A DNA stretch of 62,381 nt, taken from contig JANWWS010000041.1 of NCBI GenBank assembly GCA_025055765.1, forward strand, positions 1 to 62,381, in the 5' to 3' direction. Source of the stretch: Leptospiraceae bacterium (GTDB lineage Bacteria; Spirochaetota; Leptospiria; Turneriellales; Turneriellaceae). Below the pieces are notes generated by a model. The model had not been told where the DNA came from. It worked only from the letters and a program-made list of their open reading frames with translations, and did not search any database. Positions 7,879 through 17,034 of the stretch are shown piece after piece (position 1 is the first letter of the stretch; every line of letters starts with the position of its first letter). The translations under genes were made by a program, and so were the position numbers.

Positions 7879-8945
7879 TGGAAAAAAAAGAAAAAGCCAT
7901 TTTTATTGCAGCTGGTGGGACAGGTGGCCATATCTCTCCTGGTGTGGCTCTAGCGGAGGGATTCTTGAAAAAAAAAGTCAGGGTGGTTTTTTTTAGCCTC
8001 GAAAAAGATAGAGATTATCCTGATCTCGAAAGGCTGCGAATGTTTGAAGGGGTTCATGTGGTTTTTTATAAGGCCCCTCCGCTTCCCTCCAAAGTATGGC
8101 TTTGGCCCAGGTTTGCGAAAAATCTCATCCTCTCGTTGGGGCAGGTAAGAGAGCAACACAAACTCTATCAGGTAGTAGCGGCCATTGGGATGGGGGGATA
8201 CCCTGCTTTTCCTTTATTGCTCTACTCCAAGTTCATGAAGATCCCCTACTTTCTTTGTGAGCAAAATTCTGTCATGGGTTTTGTGAGTCAGCTTTTTGCA
8301 AAAAGAGCACAAAAAGTCTTCCTCTCCTTCCCTATGAAGACAAATGCGAGCCACTATGTATTTACAGGAAATCCCCTACGGTCGCAATTTCAAAAAAAAG
8401 TTGTGGTTCGGAAACCAACTAGCTTTAGAAAAATCCTCATTGTGGGGGGGAGTCAGGGAGCCAGGGATTTAAATGAGCTATACCTAAGGATGATAGAAGA
8501 TCCTTTTTTTGAAAATTGGCAGATTATCCTTAGCACAGGCAAAAACCACTATCATGCTATTTATCCTAAAAAACGTAAGAAAGACCAAATCCTGCCCTTT
8601 ATTACTGACATGCCCAGGTTTTTAACAAATTGCGATGTGGTCTTATGTCGCGCAGGAAGTGGTACCCTTTATGAAGTCATTTGGGCCCAAAAACCCTCTG
8701 TGCTTTTCCCATTTCCCTATGCAACTAAGAATCATCAGTACTACAATGCTCTTTATTTAAAAGAACAGGGGGTGAGTGAAATCATAGATATTCGTCCCTT
8801 TTCTGCAAAAGAGGCCGTATGCCGTCTCAAAGAGATTTTGCAGAGCCACAAACTTAAAGAGATGGCCGATGCCGTAGCCCAAAAGAAGGTTCTTCCACTA
8901 ACCGCTCATGAGGTTATTGTAAACGAGGTTTTGCAGCTAGCCTGA
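7878..8945 (+). CDS. murG: UDP-GlcNAc:undecaprenyl-pyrophosphoryl-MurNAc-pentapeptide transferase
   Basis: MurG adds GlcNAc to lipid I to make lipid II at the inner face of the cytoplasmic membrane, the last cytoplasmic step of peptidoglycan synthesis. The glycine-rich loop GGTGGHISPG lies at residues 14-23. The C-terminal UDP-GlcNAc site shows GGSQGARDLNE and later CRAGSGTLYEVIW. Its 355 residues are standard length. The ATG overlaps the previous stop codon (TAATG), so translation is probably coupled. It sits outside any visible mur/fts cluster. The coding sequence keeps its frame through an A9 tract and a T8 tract, which is relevant to the broken gene at the right edge. Confidence 0.95.
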   Translation: MEKKEKAIFIAAGGTGGHISPGVALAEGFLKKKVRVVFFSLEKDRDYPDLERLRMFEGVHVVFYKAPPLPSKVWLWPRFAKNLILSLGQVREQHKLYQVVAAIGMGGYPAFPLLLYSKFMKIPYFLCEQNSVMGFVSQLFAKRAQKVFLSFPMKTNASHYVFTGNPLRSQFQKKVVVRKPTSFRKILIVGGSQGARDLNELYLRMIEDPFFENWQIILSTGKNHYHAIYPKKRKKDQILPFITDMPRFLTNCDVVLCRAGSGTLYEVIWAQKPSVLFPFPYATKNHQYYNALYLKEQGVSEIIDIRPFSAKEAVCRLKEILQSHKLKEMADAVAQKKVLPLTAHEVIVNEVLQLA

Positions 8946-8947
8946 AA

Positions 8948-10492
8948 ATGAGAGTAGCTATTACCATATCGTTTGTTTTCTTTATAAGTATAAGTAGGCT
9001 TGAGGCAAGCTGGGCTATTTTGCCGGTGCGCGTTGAGGGCGAAACACTGCCAAATCTATCCGGCTTTGAGCTTTCACGTCTTGCTGTGTTGTATCTTGAA
9101 TATGGGGGGATATATGCGGTAACACCGGTCTCTCTTGTTGAGCGAGCTTACCGCAAGTTTGAGCTCACAAGCTCTTCTCCTTTGCCTCCAAATGTGGCAG
9201 TGCGCCTGGCTCAGGAGTTAGACTGTGAGCGGCTCCTTCTTTTGCTTGTAAAAAAAACGGCACAGGGGTATCGATGGGAAAGTCTTGTATTTTATCCCGA
9301 GTCTCTGATTTCGGGAGATCCCATAGAAATTGAAAATCCATCCTTATGGGATGGACTAGGAGAGCTTCTTCGCAGGCGATTCCCCCATTTTCGCAGACCC
9401 ATATCTCATGTGAAACCAGCTGTGCCCGTTATTTTTCTGATAGAGTTAAGTGCAGCTAATCAGAGGGAGATAGAGGCTCTCTCTGAGATGTTAGTACCAA
9501 GAGGGGGGCTCTACGGTGTCTGCGCGGTTTCTGCCGCGGGTGAAATCAAAGAAAGCCCCTTTCCCCAAGAATCTCATGAGGCAAGCTTGTTTTTAAAAAG
9601 ACTAAGAACAGAGGGTAGTACAGCTGCCCAGCATTTATCTAAAGCTGTGTTTTGTGCCGAGTCCCAGATAAAAAGGCGCCAGTTGACTAAGGTAATTTTT
9701 TATCTTTTGGTGGGCTCGGCGCCGCGAGATGAGGGGGAGAAAAATCGGTTAAAAGGGTATATGCGACAACTAGCATCAAAGGGGGAGGTTCATGTTTTGG
9801 GCAGCGGCAGCCTCTCCTTTGAAGAGAGAAACTTTTATGAGGATCTTACCCGAGAACTTTCCTCGCAGACGAAGTCTGAATACCATGACATCCTCTACCG
9901 CAAGAAAATGGGGTTGAGCACTGGTGAAAGCTGGTATGTATTTAAGCGGGGCTTTCATTTGCTAGAATCCCAAAACCAAGATGCTACAGAGGCGTTCTCG
10001 GTAAGTGTGCCGGCTCATCTTCGCCAATACTTTCACCCAGAACGCTTGTCTGAGATGTACCGTAAGCTCTCCCAAAATCAAATCCTCTCAGAGGGACGAC
10101 TCGAGGTGGCCATTCCGAGCTTAATAGCCAAGAGCGAGGAGCAAAAAGAAAAAAGAAAAGGGTTTGCTCGTATCTTACTTGAGTTCCCAGAGGGTCAGTT
10201 TTGGTTTACGATACCCCATAGGCTAAAAAAACCCCCATCTTTGGGGGAGACGGTGAGCCTTGCCTTGCTTTTAACTCGCGGGCGTTATGGAATTCCTGTA
10301 GAAAATGACCCGGCCTTTGTAAAAATCTATGAAAATTACGCAGATGTCCCGCAAAGCCTCCTCTTGAACCTTAAAGATTACTTGAAAAACCCAGAAAAAT
10401 ACCTAGACAAAAGTATAGGCAAGACCTCCCTCTATATCCTTACTGGTAGGTTGCGGGAAATACGTTTAAAGCAGGCAGATATTTATGAATAA
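8948..10492 (+). CDS. Secreted protein with possible VWA-like middle region
   Basis: The product has 514 residues with an N-terminal hydrophobic signal-like segment (VAITISFVFFISIS) ending near ...RLEASWA, so it is probably periplasmic or surface exposed. The N-terminal third (to about residue 150) looks like a compact alpha/beta domain with repeated references to a family I do not recognise. Around residues 155-320, PVIFLIELSAAN and later VIFYLLVGSAP give the strand pattern of a degenerate von Willebrand A-like fold without an intact MIDAS motif; this is weak. The gene starts 2 bp after murG and overlaps the following lipoprotein gene by 8 bp, so all three share a transcript. Confidence 0.6.
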   Translation: MRVAITISFVFFISISRLEASWAILPVRVEGETLPNLSGFELSRLAVLYLEYGGIYAVTPVSLVERAYRKFELTSSSPLPPNVAVRLAQELDCERLLLLLVKKTAQGYRWESLVFYPESLISGDPIEIENPSLWDGLGELLRRRFPHFRRPISHVKPAVPVIFLIELSAANQREIEALSEMLVPRGGLYGVCAVSAAGEIKESPFPQESHEASLFLKRLRTEGSTAAQHLSKAVFCAESQIKRRQLTKVIFYLLVGSAPRDEGEKNRLKGYMRQLASKGEVHVLGSGSLSFEERNFYEDLTRELSSQTKSEYHDILYRKKMGLSTGESWYVFKRGFHLLESQNQDATEAFSVSVPAHLRQYFHPERLSEMYRKLSQNQILSEGRLEVAIPSLIAKSEEQKEKRKGFARILLEFPEGQFWFTIPHRLKKPPSLGETVSLALLLTRGRYGIPVENDPAFVKIYENYADVPQSLLLNLKDYLKNPEKYLDKSIGKTSLYILTGRLREIRLKQADIYE

Positions 10493-10958
10493 GAGACTTT
10501 GGAAAAGGCTCAAGAGAGTGTTTTCCACGAGCTTTCCTTTTGTGATTTCTCTTTCCTGTGCCAATAATATTCCCTTCTTAGAGGAGAGGATCCTTAAGCG
10601 CCCGGTAGGGATTTCCATAACAGCCAATCAGGGGCTCACCTTTACTTTGCGCTATTATGTCCAAAATCAGGAGCCTACCTTCGATGGCTATGATCTTTTT
10701 ATTAAAAGGGAACCCATTGGGGATGGTGAGGTCTTTGGTGCTCTTGGCCCCGCCAATCTTTATGGCAATCTGCCCACGTTTTTGCATGGGCCCGAGGAAT
10801 TTGACCCGAACCGGCCTATAGAAAGACTTATCTCTACGATTGATGGGGCTAGGTTATTTGAGGCAGGTGTTAGATACTACTTTAGGATCTGTGCCCATTC
10901 CCGTAGAGGTTTTCGTTCCGACCCCTCTGAAGAGGTTAGTTCCATAGCCCTGCCCTAA
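10485..10958 (+). CDS. Small lipoprotein with fibronectin III-like C-terminal end
   Basis: A basic N-terminus and hydrophobic core lead to a lipobox-like FVISLSC with the Cys near residue 25, so a lipoprotein is likely. The mature part has about 130 residues. The C-terminal phrase AGVRYYFRICAHSRRGFRS resembles the last strands of a fibronectin type III domain, where the pattern YxFRVxAxNxxG is usual. Overlap with the secreted gene upstream by 8 bp suggests the two products work together at the envelope. The function is unknown. Confidence 0.6.
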   Translation: MNKRLWKRLKRVFSTSFPFVISLSCANNIPFLEERILKRPVGISITANQGLTFTLRYYVQNQEPTFDGYDLFIKREPIGDGEVFGALGPANLYGNLPTFLHGPEEFDPNRPIERLISTIDGARLFEAGVRYYFRICAHSRRGFRSDPSEEVSSIALP

Positions 10959-11035
10959 AGTGTTAGCCAGGGGTAACAAGAATTATACCCGAAAAGAGTT
11001 GTCATGGATAGAGGGGAAGTTATGGAGGTTTGCGG

Positions 11036-12295
11036 ATGAAACTTAGAGTGATGATGTTTTCCGATTCTTATCTTCCCAAAATCGATGGAGTGGGGATCTC
11101 CACAGACCGCTTTTGCCGGATTTTAGCAAAGAAAGGCCATGAATTTCTTATCTGTGCCCCGCTCTATGAAAAAGACAACCACATGGGCAATGATAAAAAC
11201 ATTAGAGTAGAGCGCTTTGGCAATGTATCGTTGCCTTCCTATCCTGATGTGAAGATTGTTTTACCGGCGCGAAAAAAATTAGACAGACTTGTCAAAGAAT
11301 TTCGGCCTCATTTAATTCATTTTCACACCCCGGGGATTTTAGGTCAGTTTGGCATTGCTGTTTCTCAAAAACACAAAATTCCTCTTATTGGTACCTATCA
11401 TACTATGATGAATGAGCTTGGCACGTACCTTTCCCCCATAAGGCTTCTACGGCTAGACCGCCTTTTAAGTCGTTTTATGAAAAATAAAGGGGTGCGCAAG
11501 GCGGTTAAGGATGCCGAACGCAAGAGGGAGAAATCTTTTACCAACCGCTTGATCTTTCGCATAACAAATCGGGTTTATGAAAAGGGCCAAGTGATTATTA
11601 CTCCTACCGAACTTGTAAAAAAAGAACTAGAGCTTTTTGGAGTAATGACCCCTATTGTCATTATTTCAAATGGGATGGATCTATCTTTATTTAAGGGAAA
11701 AGCAAAAAAAAAGCCACATTCCCCTCCACGATTGCTCCATGTTGGTCGCTTGGCTCACGAGAAGAACTGTGATGTGGTGTTAAGAGCTTTTGCTCGTATC
11801 CATGAAAAAATACCAGGTGCTACCTTGACTTTCACAGGTGATGGTCCTTCACGGGAAAGTTTAGAAAAAGAAGCTCGAGAGCTTGGGTTACAAAACCAAG
11901 TGAGTTTCACGGGTTTTATACCTCACGAGAAACTACCGGAAATTTATGCTGCTCATGATCTTTTTGTGACTGCTTCTACCATGGAAACCCAAGGTCTTGT
12001 TGTACTTGAGGCATTAGCTATGGGTTTACCTGCCGTTGGCGTGGATGCTTATGCCCTTCCTGAAGTTATCCAAAATGGCTTAAATGGCTACATTGTTCAT
12101 CCCTTTGACAGTGAAGGACTAGCCGCAGCAATAGCGAGCATATTACAAAACCATGATCTCTATGCTCGTTTTTCTGAGGCAAGCTTGCAAATTGCTTCTG
12201 CTCATGAGGTACACAGCTGTGCCGAGAAACTAGAAAAGCTCTATCTTAGGGTAGCCAAAGGGGAGTTTGCTCACTCCTCTTCAGGAAACAGGTAA
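11036..12295 (+). CDS. GT4-family glycosyltransferase
   Basis: A GT-B fold glycosyltransferase of about 419 residues. The N-terminal domain begins MMFSDSYLPKIDGVGIS, a pattern shared with diacylglycerol glucosyltransferases and similar membrane-associated enzymes. The C-terminal donor-binding domain has LLHVGRLAHEKN, LTFTGDGPSRESLE and the E-x7-E region METQGLVVLEALAMG. The acceptor may be a lipid, but this is inferred from family resemblance. The ATG at 11036 is preferred because GGAGGT sits at 11024-11029; a TTG at 11030 is too close to that site. Its end overlaps the opposing ferritin-like gene by 25 bp. Confidence 0.88.
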   Translation: MKLRVMMFSDSYLPKIDGVGISTDRFCRILAKKGHEFLICAPLYEKDNHMGNDKNIRVERFGNVSLPSYPDVKIVLPARKKLDRLVKEFRPHLIHFHTPGILGQFGIAVSQKHKIPLIGTYHTMMNELGTYLSPIRLLRLDRLLSRFMKNKGVRKAVKDAERKREKSFTNRLIFRITNRVYEKGQVIITPTELVKKELELFGVMTPIVIISNGMDLSLFKGKAKKKPHSPPRLLHVGRLAHEKNCDVVLRAFARIHEKIPGATLTFTGDGPSRESLEKEARELGLQNQVSFTGFIPHEKLPEIYAAHDLFVTASTMETQGLVVLEALAMGLPAVGVDAYALPEVIQNGLNGYIVHPFDSEGLAAAIASILQNHDLYARFSEASLQIASAHEVHSCAEKLEKLYLRVAKGEFAHSSSGNR

Positions 12296-12807
12296 CTTTC
12301 TTTTTCTTGCAAGGCTATGGGCTGATAGAAGACGAGGCAGCCAGTTAGCATGTGGGCTCGCTCGCGGTTAAAGGTAGCCATTTGGCGAAATAATGTTTTA
12401 ATGGCGATGTCGTCAAATTTATCACTAAATTTTTCAAAAGCATGGCTAGCATCCTCCGCTTCCTGTTGGGCAAGGCGTAGGGCTTCAATTTCATTTTTTT
12501 GGATGTTTGCCTGCTTGTTGCGATCAAGTCGGCGCATAAGTTTTTGAATCGCTGTTGCTTGAAATTTATAGACTTCTCCCAAATATTTGAGATTGGGCAA
12601 GCCTGGGGAGCCAGAAAGCTCTTTGTAGAGTTCCTCAATTAACCTAACATGCTCTGCACTGTCTTCTGCTAAATCATAGAAAAAATCTCGTACCGGGCCA
12701 TCAGAAAGCTCATCGTAAGCGCGCAGACAAAAGTCAAAGAAATCCTTTTCGTGCTGAATAGCTGCGGCTACGGCCTCAAGAAAATTCGTATGGCGAATAC
12801 TCCCCAT
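12271..12807 (-). CDS. Ferritin/rubrerythrin-like four-helix protein
   Basis: Four predicted helices carry carboxylate/His pairs in the order expected for a diiron bundle: EKDFFDF in helix 1, EDSAEHVRLIEE in helix 2, QQEAEDASHAFEKF in helix 3, and NRERAHMLTG in helix 4. This suggests a rubrerythrin-like oxidative-stress or iron protein, without the C-terminal rubredoxin domain. I place the start at the ATG at 12807, which has AGGA about 8 bp upstream; a TTG at 12840 would add 11 residues. It is the last gene of the long minus operon and overlaps the plus-strand glycosyltransferase by 25 bp. Confidence 0.68.
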   Translation of the reverse strand: MGSIRHTNFLEAVAAAIQHEKDFFDFCLRAYDELSDGPVRDFFYDLAEDSAEHVRLIEELYKELSGSPGLPNLKYLGEVYKFQATAIQKLMRRLDRNKQANIQKNEIEALRLAQQEAEDASHAFEKFSDKFDDIAIKTLFRQMATFNRERAHMLTGCLVFYQPIALQEKESYLFPEEE

Positions 12808-12844
12808 ACGTTTTCCTATATGCTTGTATTGCTTTGTCAATCGC

Positions 12845-14014
12845 TTATTTTACAAGGGCGGCTATATTTTGGGCAAAGTTTAAGAAGAGTTTCTCATCGG
12901 TATGTTCGAGCACCGAAGGCCTGGCATTTTGACCCATGGTTTTGAGCAGCTCTCGCTGCCTCAGCGTTTCATCCATTACTTCGCAGAAGTGGTGGTAATT
13001 TCCTGCAGAAAACAACCTACCATTAAATTTATCTCGCACATAGTCTTTAGGTCCTCCCTTATCGGATACGACAACAGGTATCCCCGATGCTAAGGCTTCG
13101 AGTACGGTTTTGCCCAATGTCTCGGTAGGGGATGGCAGAACATAGAGGTCAGCAGAGGCATATATTTTTTGTAATTCTTGACCTCTTTTAATGCCGAGAA
13201 AGTGAATGTTTTTTTGCTGGCCATATTCTTTCTCATAGCTATCTTTCTCGGGGCCTGAGCCAACTAGAACAAGTTCGCAATCTTGGGGATTTTTTTGGCG
13301 AAAATACTCGAGCAAAAAAAGAATATCCTTAACACGGGTGATACGGCCTACGTATAGCACAATAAATCTATCCTCCTTGATACCGTAGCTATTCCAAATC
13401 TTGCGATTTGCCCAACGGGGGTTAAACGTGTCAATATTTACCCCCGCTGGATAATACCGGAGTTTATGGGCAGGGTGTCCCTTTTTTATCTTAAGATCCC
13501 AGAATTCTTTCGTACGCACAAAAATTAAATCAGCTTGTTTTTGGTATTGTTTGAGATAAAAAAGTCCTGCTACATTGAGCACCGGCTCCACAAGAGGGTT
13601 CCCAAAGATAATTCCCTTGCTTAGTTTTTTAGCATAGGAGTCCATGTCGGTGTGGTAGATATCAACCCATGGCAAATCTAAGATCTTGGCGGCAGCCATG
13701 GCCATAAGCCCCATAACTCCTGGTGTGTTTGAGATCAGTATATTTGCCTTAATTTTTTCAAGATACGAAATAAAATGAAAGAAAATGGGTATATGAAAAG
13801 CTGTTCCTGCATAAAAAGTGTTGGTGGAGATGCTTAAGATTGGCTTAAGTACATGAAATGGGGGAAATGGTTTCTTGTAGCAAGTCAATGGTTGCCAAAA
13901 AACTCCGTGTTTTTTTGCTTGCGCATACATTTCTTCGGTATCTGTAATAATGCCAGAGACCTCGTCGAATATGTCAGCAATCCAGGCCGCCCGTAATTTG
14001 CGGATGTCCCCCAT
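12845..14014 (-). CDS. GT4-family glycosyltransferase
   Basis: A second GT-B glycosyltransferase of 389 residues, different from the one at 11036. It begins MGDIRKLRAAWIADIFDEVSG. The donor-binding half has VLYVGRITRVKD, LVLVGSGPEKDSYE and the motif SPTETLGKTVLEALASGIP with the E-x7-E acidic pair. Such enzymes often act on glycolipids; family resemblance to mannosyl or glucosyl lipid transferases is inference only. It sits 8 bp downstream of sixA and upstream of the ferritin-like gene. Two GT4 genes separated only by that gene, on opposite strands, suggest a shared glycolipid or surface-polysaccharide role. Confidence 0.86.
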   Translation of the reverse strand: MGDIRKLRAAWIADIFDEVSGIITDTEEMYAQAKKHGVFWQPLTCYKKPFPPFHVLKPILSISTNTFYAGTAFHIPIFFHFISYLEKIKANILISNTPGVMGLMAMAAAKILDLPWVDIYHTDMDSYAKKLSKGIIFGNPLVEPVLNVAGLFYLKQYQKQADLIFVRTKEFWDLKIKKGHPAHKLRYYPAGVNIDTFNPRWANRKIWNSYGIKEDRFIVLYVGRITRVKDILFLLEYFRQKNPQDCELVLVGSGPEKDSYEKEYGQQKNIHFLGIKRGQELQKIYASADLYVLPSPTETLGKTVLEALASGIPVVVSDKGGPKDYVRDKFNGRLFSAGNYHHFCEVMDETLRQRELLKTMGQNARPSVLEHTDEKLFLNFAQNIAALVK

Positions 14015-14022
14015 TTGCTATA

Positions 14023-14526
14023 TTATAGCCAAGACCTAATAATTTTACCAGAAAAAAGAAGACGAAGGCTTGCGTTATCGCTTTCGGCTTCTTTCCATCG
14101 ATCAATTTGCAAATCAACCACAGCTGCTGTAGCTGTGGTCAAGCGTACCATGGCATCGCCTCGGCTTATGAGCTTTGCTACAAAAGTCTCGAGGGCGGGG
14201 TTATGCCCTATGAGGGCAGCCATATGCACGTGCTCTGGGATTGTGCGAATAGCTTCAAAAGCACTGTCTATGGAGCCAGGATAGAGATCTTCCCAAAGGT
14301 GTAGAATATTGTGGTTTTTTTTCTTTAAAATTAATTTTGCTGTATCTAAGGCCCTTTTGGCGGGTGAGGAGAGGATATATTCAGGAAAAAGCTGAGCTTT
14401 TCGTAAGGCTTTTCCTAAAATTTTCGCTTCTTCGATACCTCTCTCGTTTAGGGGGCGTTCGAAATCAGAAAGATGGCTATTTGAGTGATCAGATTTTGCG
14501 TGGCGAATGACAAGTAAGGTTTTCAT
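14023..14526 (-). CDS. sixA: SixA-type phosphohistidine phosphatase
   Basis: A short histidine-phosphatase-superfamily protein of 167 residues. The catalytic RHAKS motif is at residues 8-12 (LLVIRHAKSDH), and the second His lies in the AALIGHNPAL stretch. SixA in E. coli removes phosphate from histidine phosphotransfer proteins such as ArcB and PtsN-related NPr. Its target here is unknown. The start overlaps the argC stop by 4 bp, which indicates translational coupling. Confidence 0.88.
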   Translation of the reverse strand: MKTLLVIRHAKSDHSNSHLSDFERPLNERGIEEAKILGKALRKAQLFPEYILSSPAKRALDTAKLILKKKNHNILHLWEDLYPGSIDSAFEAIRTIPEHVHMAALIGHNPALETFVAKLISRGDAMVRLTTATAAVVDLQIDRWKEAESDNASLRLLFSGKIIRSWL

Positions 14527-15551
14527 AAGAGAGCTGCACTTTCCCTAAGGCCTAGCATGAGATTCATGTTTTGCACTGCTTGTCCTGCGGCTCCTTTGCG
14601 CAGGTTGTCTATGGCAGAGACAATTTCAAGAAGTCCAGTTTTTTCGTCAAAATAAAATGAAAAATCAAAAAAGTTAGTGTGTTGGACTTTTTGTAGCTCT
14701 AGCATATCGGGATTTTCGCAATAACGTACAAAGCTTTCTTTTGCTGCATAAAGGGAGGCTTTTTTTTGCAACTCTTGCAAGCTAAGTTTCTCCCTTGTGT
14801 GTAAATAGACTGTTGTTAATATGCCTCGGTAGAGAGGTAATAGGTAGGGGGTAAAGCGTATGTGTATGGCCTTTTGGGCAAGCAAAGCCGCCTCTTGTTC
14901 CATTTCTGGTACATGCTGGTGTTTTATAAGGCGGTAGGGTTTAAAATTTTCATAGACCTGAGAAAACACGAGAGTATCCTTTTCCCTTCGCCCCCCTGCG
15001 CCTGAAGTGCCACTTTTGGCATCGACAATGATCCAGTTTTCAAAAGCATCAAAAAGTTCGCCCAGCCATGCCAGAGATAATAACACGGCTGTAGGATAGC
15101 AGCCTGGGTTTGCTATCAGATGGGCTTTCCTAATAGAATCGCGCTTAAGTTCGGGTAGGCCATACACCGCTTTTTCTAGGAGAAATTCAGCTAAGTGTTT
15201 TGTGTTGTAGTATTCTTGGAATATCTCCTCGTTTCTTAGACGAAAAGCGCCTGAGAGATCGATCACTTTGATGTTTTGTTGGAGGAAATGAGGCACATAT
15301 TGTAACGAGACATCCTCTGGGGTGCAGAGAAACACAAGATCAAGCTTAGGCCAGCTGAAATCCTGGGGCGAGGAGAGTTTTAGCTGGGCATAACGTGTTA
15401 GATCCAACTGGGGGAGAGCTTCGGCTAGGGTTTTGCCGGCAAAATCAGTTGAGGTGGCATATACAAGTTCTACTTCGGGATGGGCGGCCAAGATTTTTAA
15501 AAGCTCTCGTCCCGTAAAGCCTAGGGCTCCTAATATGCCCACCCGATACAT
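14523..15551 (-). CDS. argC: N-acetyl-gamma-glutamyl-phosphate reductase
   Basis: ArgC reduces N-acetylglutamyl-phosphate with NADPH in arginine biosynthesis. The Rossmann start VGILGALGFTGRELL is at residues 4-18. The active-site Cys lies in ANPGCYPTAVLLS near residue 151. A substrate-binding His is visible in IKHQHVPEMEQE. The length (342) is normal. No other arg gene is in the window, so the pathway is dispersed. It lies 2 bp downstream of the cyclophilin gene and overlaps sixA by 4 bp. Confidence 0.94.
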   Translation of the reverse strand: MYRVGILGALGFTGRELLKILAAHPEVELVYATSTDFAGKTLAEALPQLDLTRYAQLKLSSPQDFSWPKLDLVFLCTPEDVSLQYVPHFLQQNIKVIDLSGAFRLRNEEIFQEYYNTKHLAEFLLEKAVYGLPELKRDSIRKAHLIANPGCYPTAVLLSLAWLGELFDAFENWIIVDAKSGTSGAGGRREKDTLVFSQVYENFKPYRLIKHQHVPEMEQEAALLAQKAIHIRFTPYLLPLYRGILTTVYLHTREKLSLQELQKKASLYAAKESFVRYCENPDMLELQKVQHTNFFDFSFYFDEKTGLLEIVSAIDNLRKGAAGQAVQNMNLMLGLRESAALL

Positions 15552-15553
15552 AA

Positions 15554-16399
15554 TTACTCAAGAAGGATGATCTTTTCAATAACCACCTTTTGTTTGGGTT
15601 TGTCGTTTTCGTCTCGTTCGATAGCCGCAATTTTCTGAAGGACATCCCTTCCCTTAAGGAGTTTACCGAAAACAGTATGCTTTCCATTGAGGTAGTGATT
15701 ATCGACAATATTAATGAAAAATTGGCTGCCATTGGTATTGGGTCCAGCATTGGCCATAGCAATAGTGTATTGGCTTACTGGGACAGATGGCAAGCGATCA
15801 TCAAAGCGATATCCGGCTAGTTCTAAAAGCTGTTGGACACTTAGTTCTTCTAGTTGTTTGATTTCTTTTTGAAAAAGGGCGTTAGCTTCCTTCATTTTCT
15901 TTTGTAAGTCTTCTTGGGAGCGGATATTGAGCTTTTCGAAAACCCTTTGGCGCGCTACGAGTTGGGCTTCTCGTTGGTAGGAGGGGGCATCTTTTAGTTT
16001 AATTTTATCTAAACCCAGAGCCTTTGCCGAGATTTCGTCCTCAAATTGATAGCCAGGACCTCCGGTACCGTCCCCCCGGGGGTCTCCTCCTTGGATCATG
16101 AAATTTGGTATAACCCGATGGAAGCTGAGCCCTTCATAAAAAGGTCTTTTGGCTTTTTTGCCATCCGTGTCGGTAAATTCCTTTTTTCCTAAAGCAAGCC
16201 CTAAAAAGTTTTCTACGGTACGCGGTGCTACGTTAGGGTAGAGCTCTATGTACATGTTTCCTAGGTTTGTCCTCATTAAGATAAGTGGGTTATCTTGGCT
16301 TTGCATGGGCTCTTCGAGCTCTTTAATGACATCCCTTTTCTTTGTTTGGCAGCTCACACTGCCTATGGTTAGTAAGGCTAATAAAATATATTTTCGCAT
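15554..16399 (-). CDS. Cyclophilin-type peptidyl-prolyl isomerase lipoprotein
   Basis: The N-terminal sequence MRKYILLALLTIGSVSC ends in a lipobox with Cys17, so it is probably a lipoprotein. The cyclophilin core is split by an insertion of about 80 residues: RTNLGNMYIELYPNVAPRTVENF, then PFYEGLSFHRVIPNFMIQGGDP, then the insert (about residues 125-205), then YTIAMANAGPNTNGSQFFIN and LNGKHTVFGKL. The catalytic residues (Arg in HRVIP, and the SQFFI Gln and Phe) are kept. It likely helps fold secreted or outer-membrane proteins in the periplasm. The insert is a charged, helical segment that could serve as a client- or partner-binding arm. Confidence 0.9.
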   Translation of the reverse strand: MRKYILLALLTIGSVSCQTKKRDVIKELEEPMQSQDNPLILMRTNLGNMYIELYPNVAPRTVENFLGLALGKKEFTDTDGKKAKRPFYEGLSFHRVIPNFMIQGGDPRGDGTGGPGYQFEDEISAKALGLDKIKLKDAPSYQREAQLVARQRVFEKLNIRSQEDLQKKMKEANALFQKEIKQLEELSVQQLLELAGYRFDDRLPSVPVSQYTIAMANAGPNTNGSQFFINIVDNHYLNGKHTVFGKLLKGRDVLQKIAAIERDENDKPKQKVVIEKIILLE

Positions 16400-16476
16400 A
16401 GGGCGGATGTAGGTAACCCAAGCAAGGGGTCAATCGTAAATAAAAAGCATAATCTTCATGGTCATCTAACTATTTT

Positions 16477-17031
16477 TTATCCCCAAACTGTTCGCCAATA
16501 TGTGTGAGCGTAAGCTATTATTCCCCCGGTGAAGGTTATAGCAATAAGATAGACAGTAATTTCTCTATAAGGCAATTCTAAAAGATAAAAAAGCCCGGCT
16601 GCGGCACAAAAGCCCACCCCAAATTTACCCCACCAGTTGGGCTTACCTAAAATATTTTTTTTTACTAATAGATAAGTGCCAAGCCAAATACCCGCAATTT
16701 CCCGTACTAAAATAAACAGAAAAAGCCACAGAGGTAGCGAGCGGTAAAGGACAAGAGCGAGGAACCCCCCTAGAATAGCAAGTTTGTCTGCCAGTGGATC
16801 TAGGTATTGTCCGAGAGGTGTCTCCTGGCCTAGGATACGAGCTAAGAATCCGTCTAAGAAATCTGTGATAACCATAACAATTAAAATAAAGACAGCCCCC
16901 ATGTTGGCCTTAGGGTTTTGTTTACCTTCCCGGATGAGATACCAAAGGGGGGGCAAAAGAAAAAGACGCAGGAGTGACAAGAAATTCGAAAGAGTGAAGA
17001 TGCGGTACGCAAAGACCTCACGAATGGTCAT
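16477..17031 (-). CDS. pgsA: CDP-diacylglycerol-glycerol-3-phosphate 3-phosphatidyltransferase
   Basis: An integral membrane CDP-alcohol phosphatidyltransferase of 184 residues. The signature D-G-x2-A-R-x8-G-x3-D-x3-D is present as DGFLARILGQETPLGQYLDP followed by LADK. Four or more hydrophobic segments surround it. PgsA makes phosphatidylglycerol phosphate, the precursor of phosphatidylglycerol and cardiolipin. Homologues that make other phospholipids share the motif, so the specific substrate is the usual assignment and not proof. It follows purA after 3 bp. Confidence 0.86.
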   Translation of the reverse strand: MTIREVFAYRIFTLSNFLSLLRLFLLPPLWYLIREGKQNPKANMGAVFILIVMVITDFLDGFLARILGQETPLGQYLDPLADKLAILGGFLALVLYRSLPLWLFLFILVREIAGIWLGTYLLVKKNILGKPNWWGKFGVGFCAAAGLFYLLELPYREITVYLIAITFTGGIIAYAHTYWRTVWG

Positions 17032-17034
17032 AAA

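Noticed and set aside
7968-7976. A9 tract in murG as a phase-variation site
   Set aside because: The reading frame is intact and murG is expected to be essential, so variation there would be lethal.
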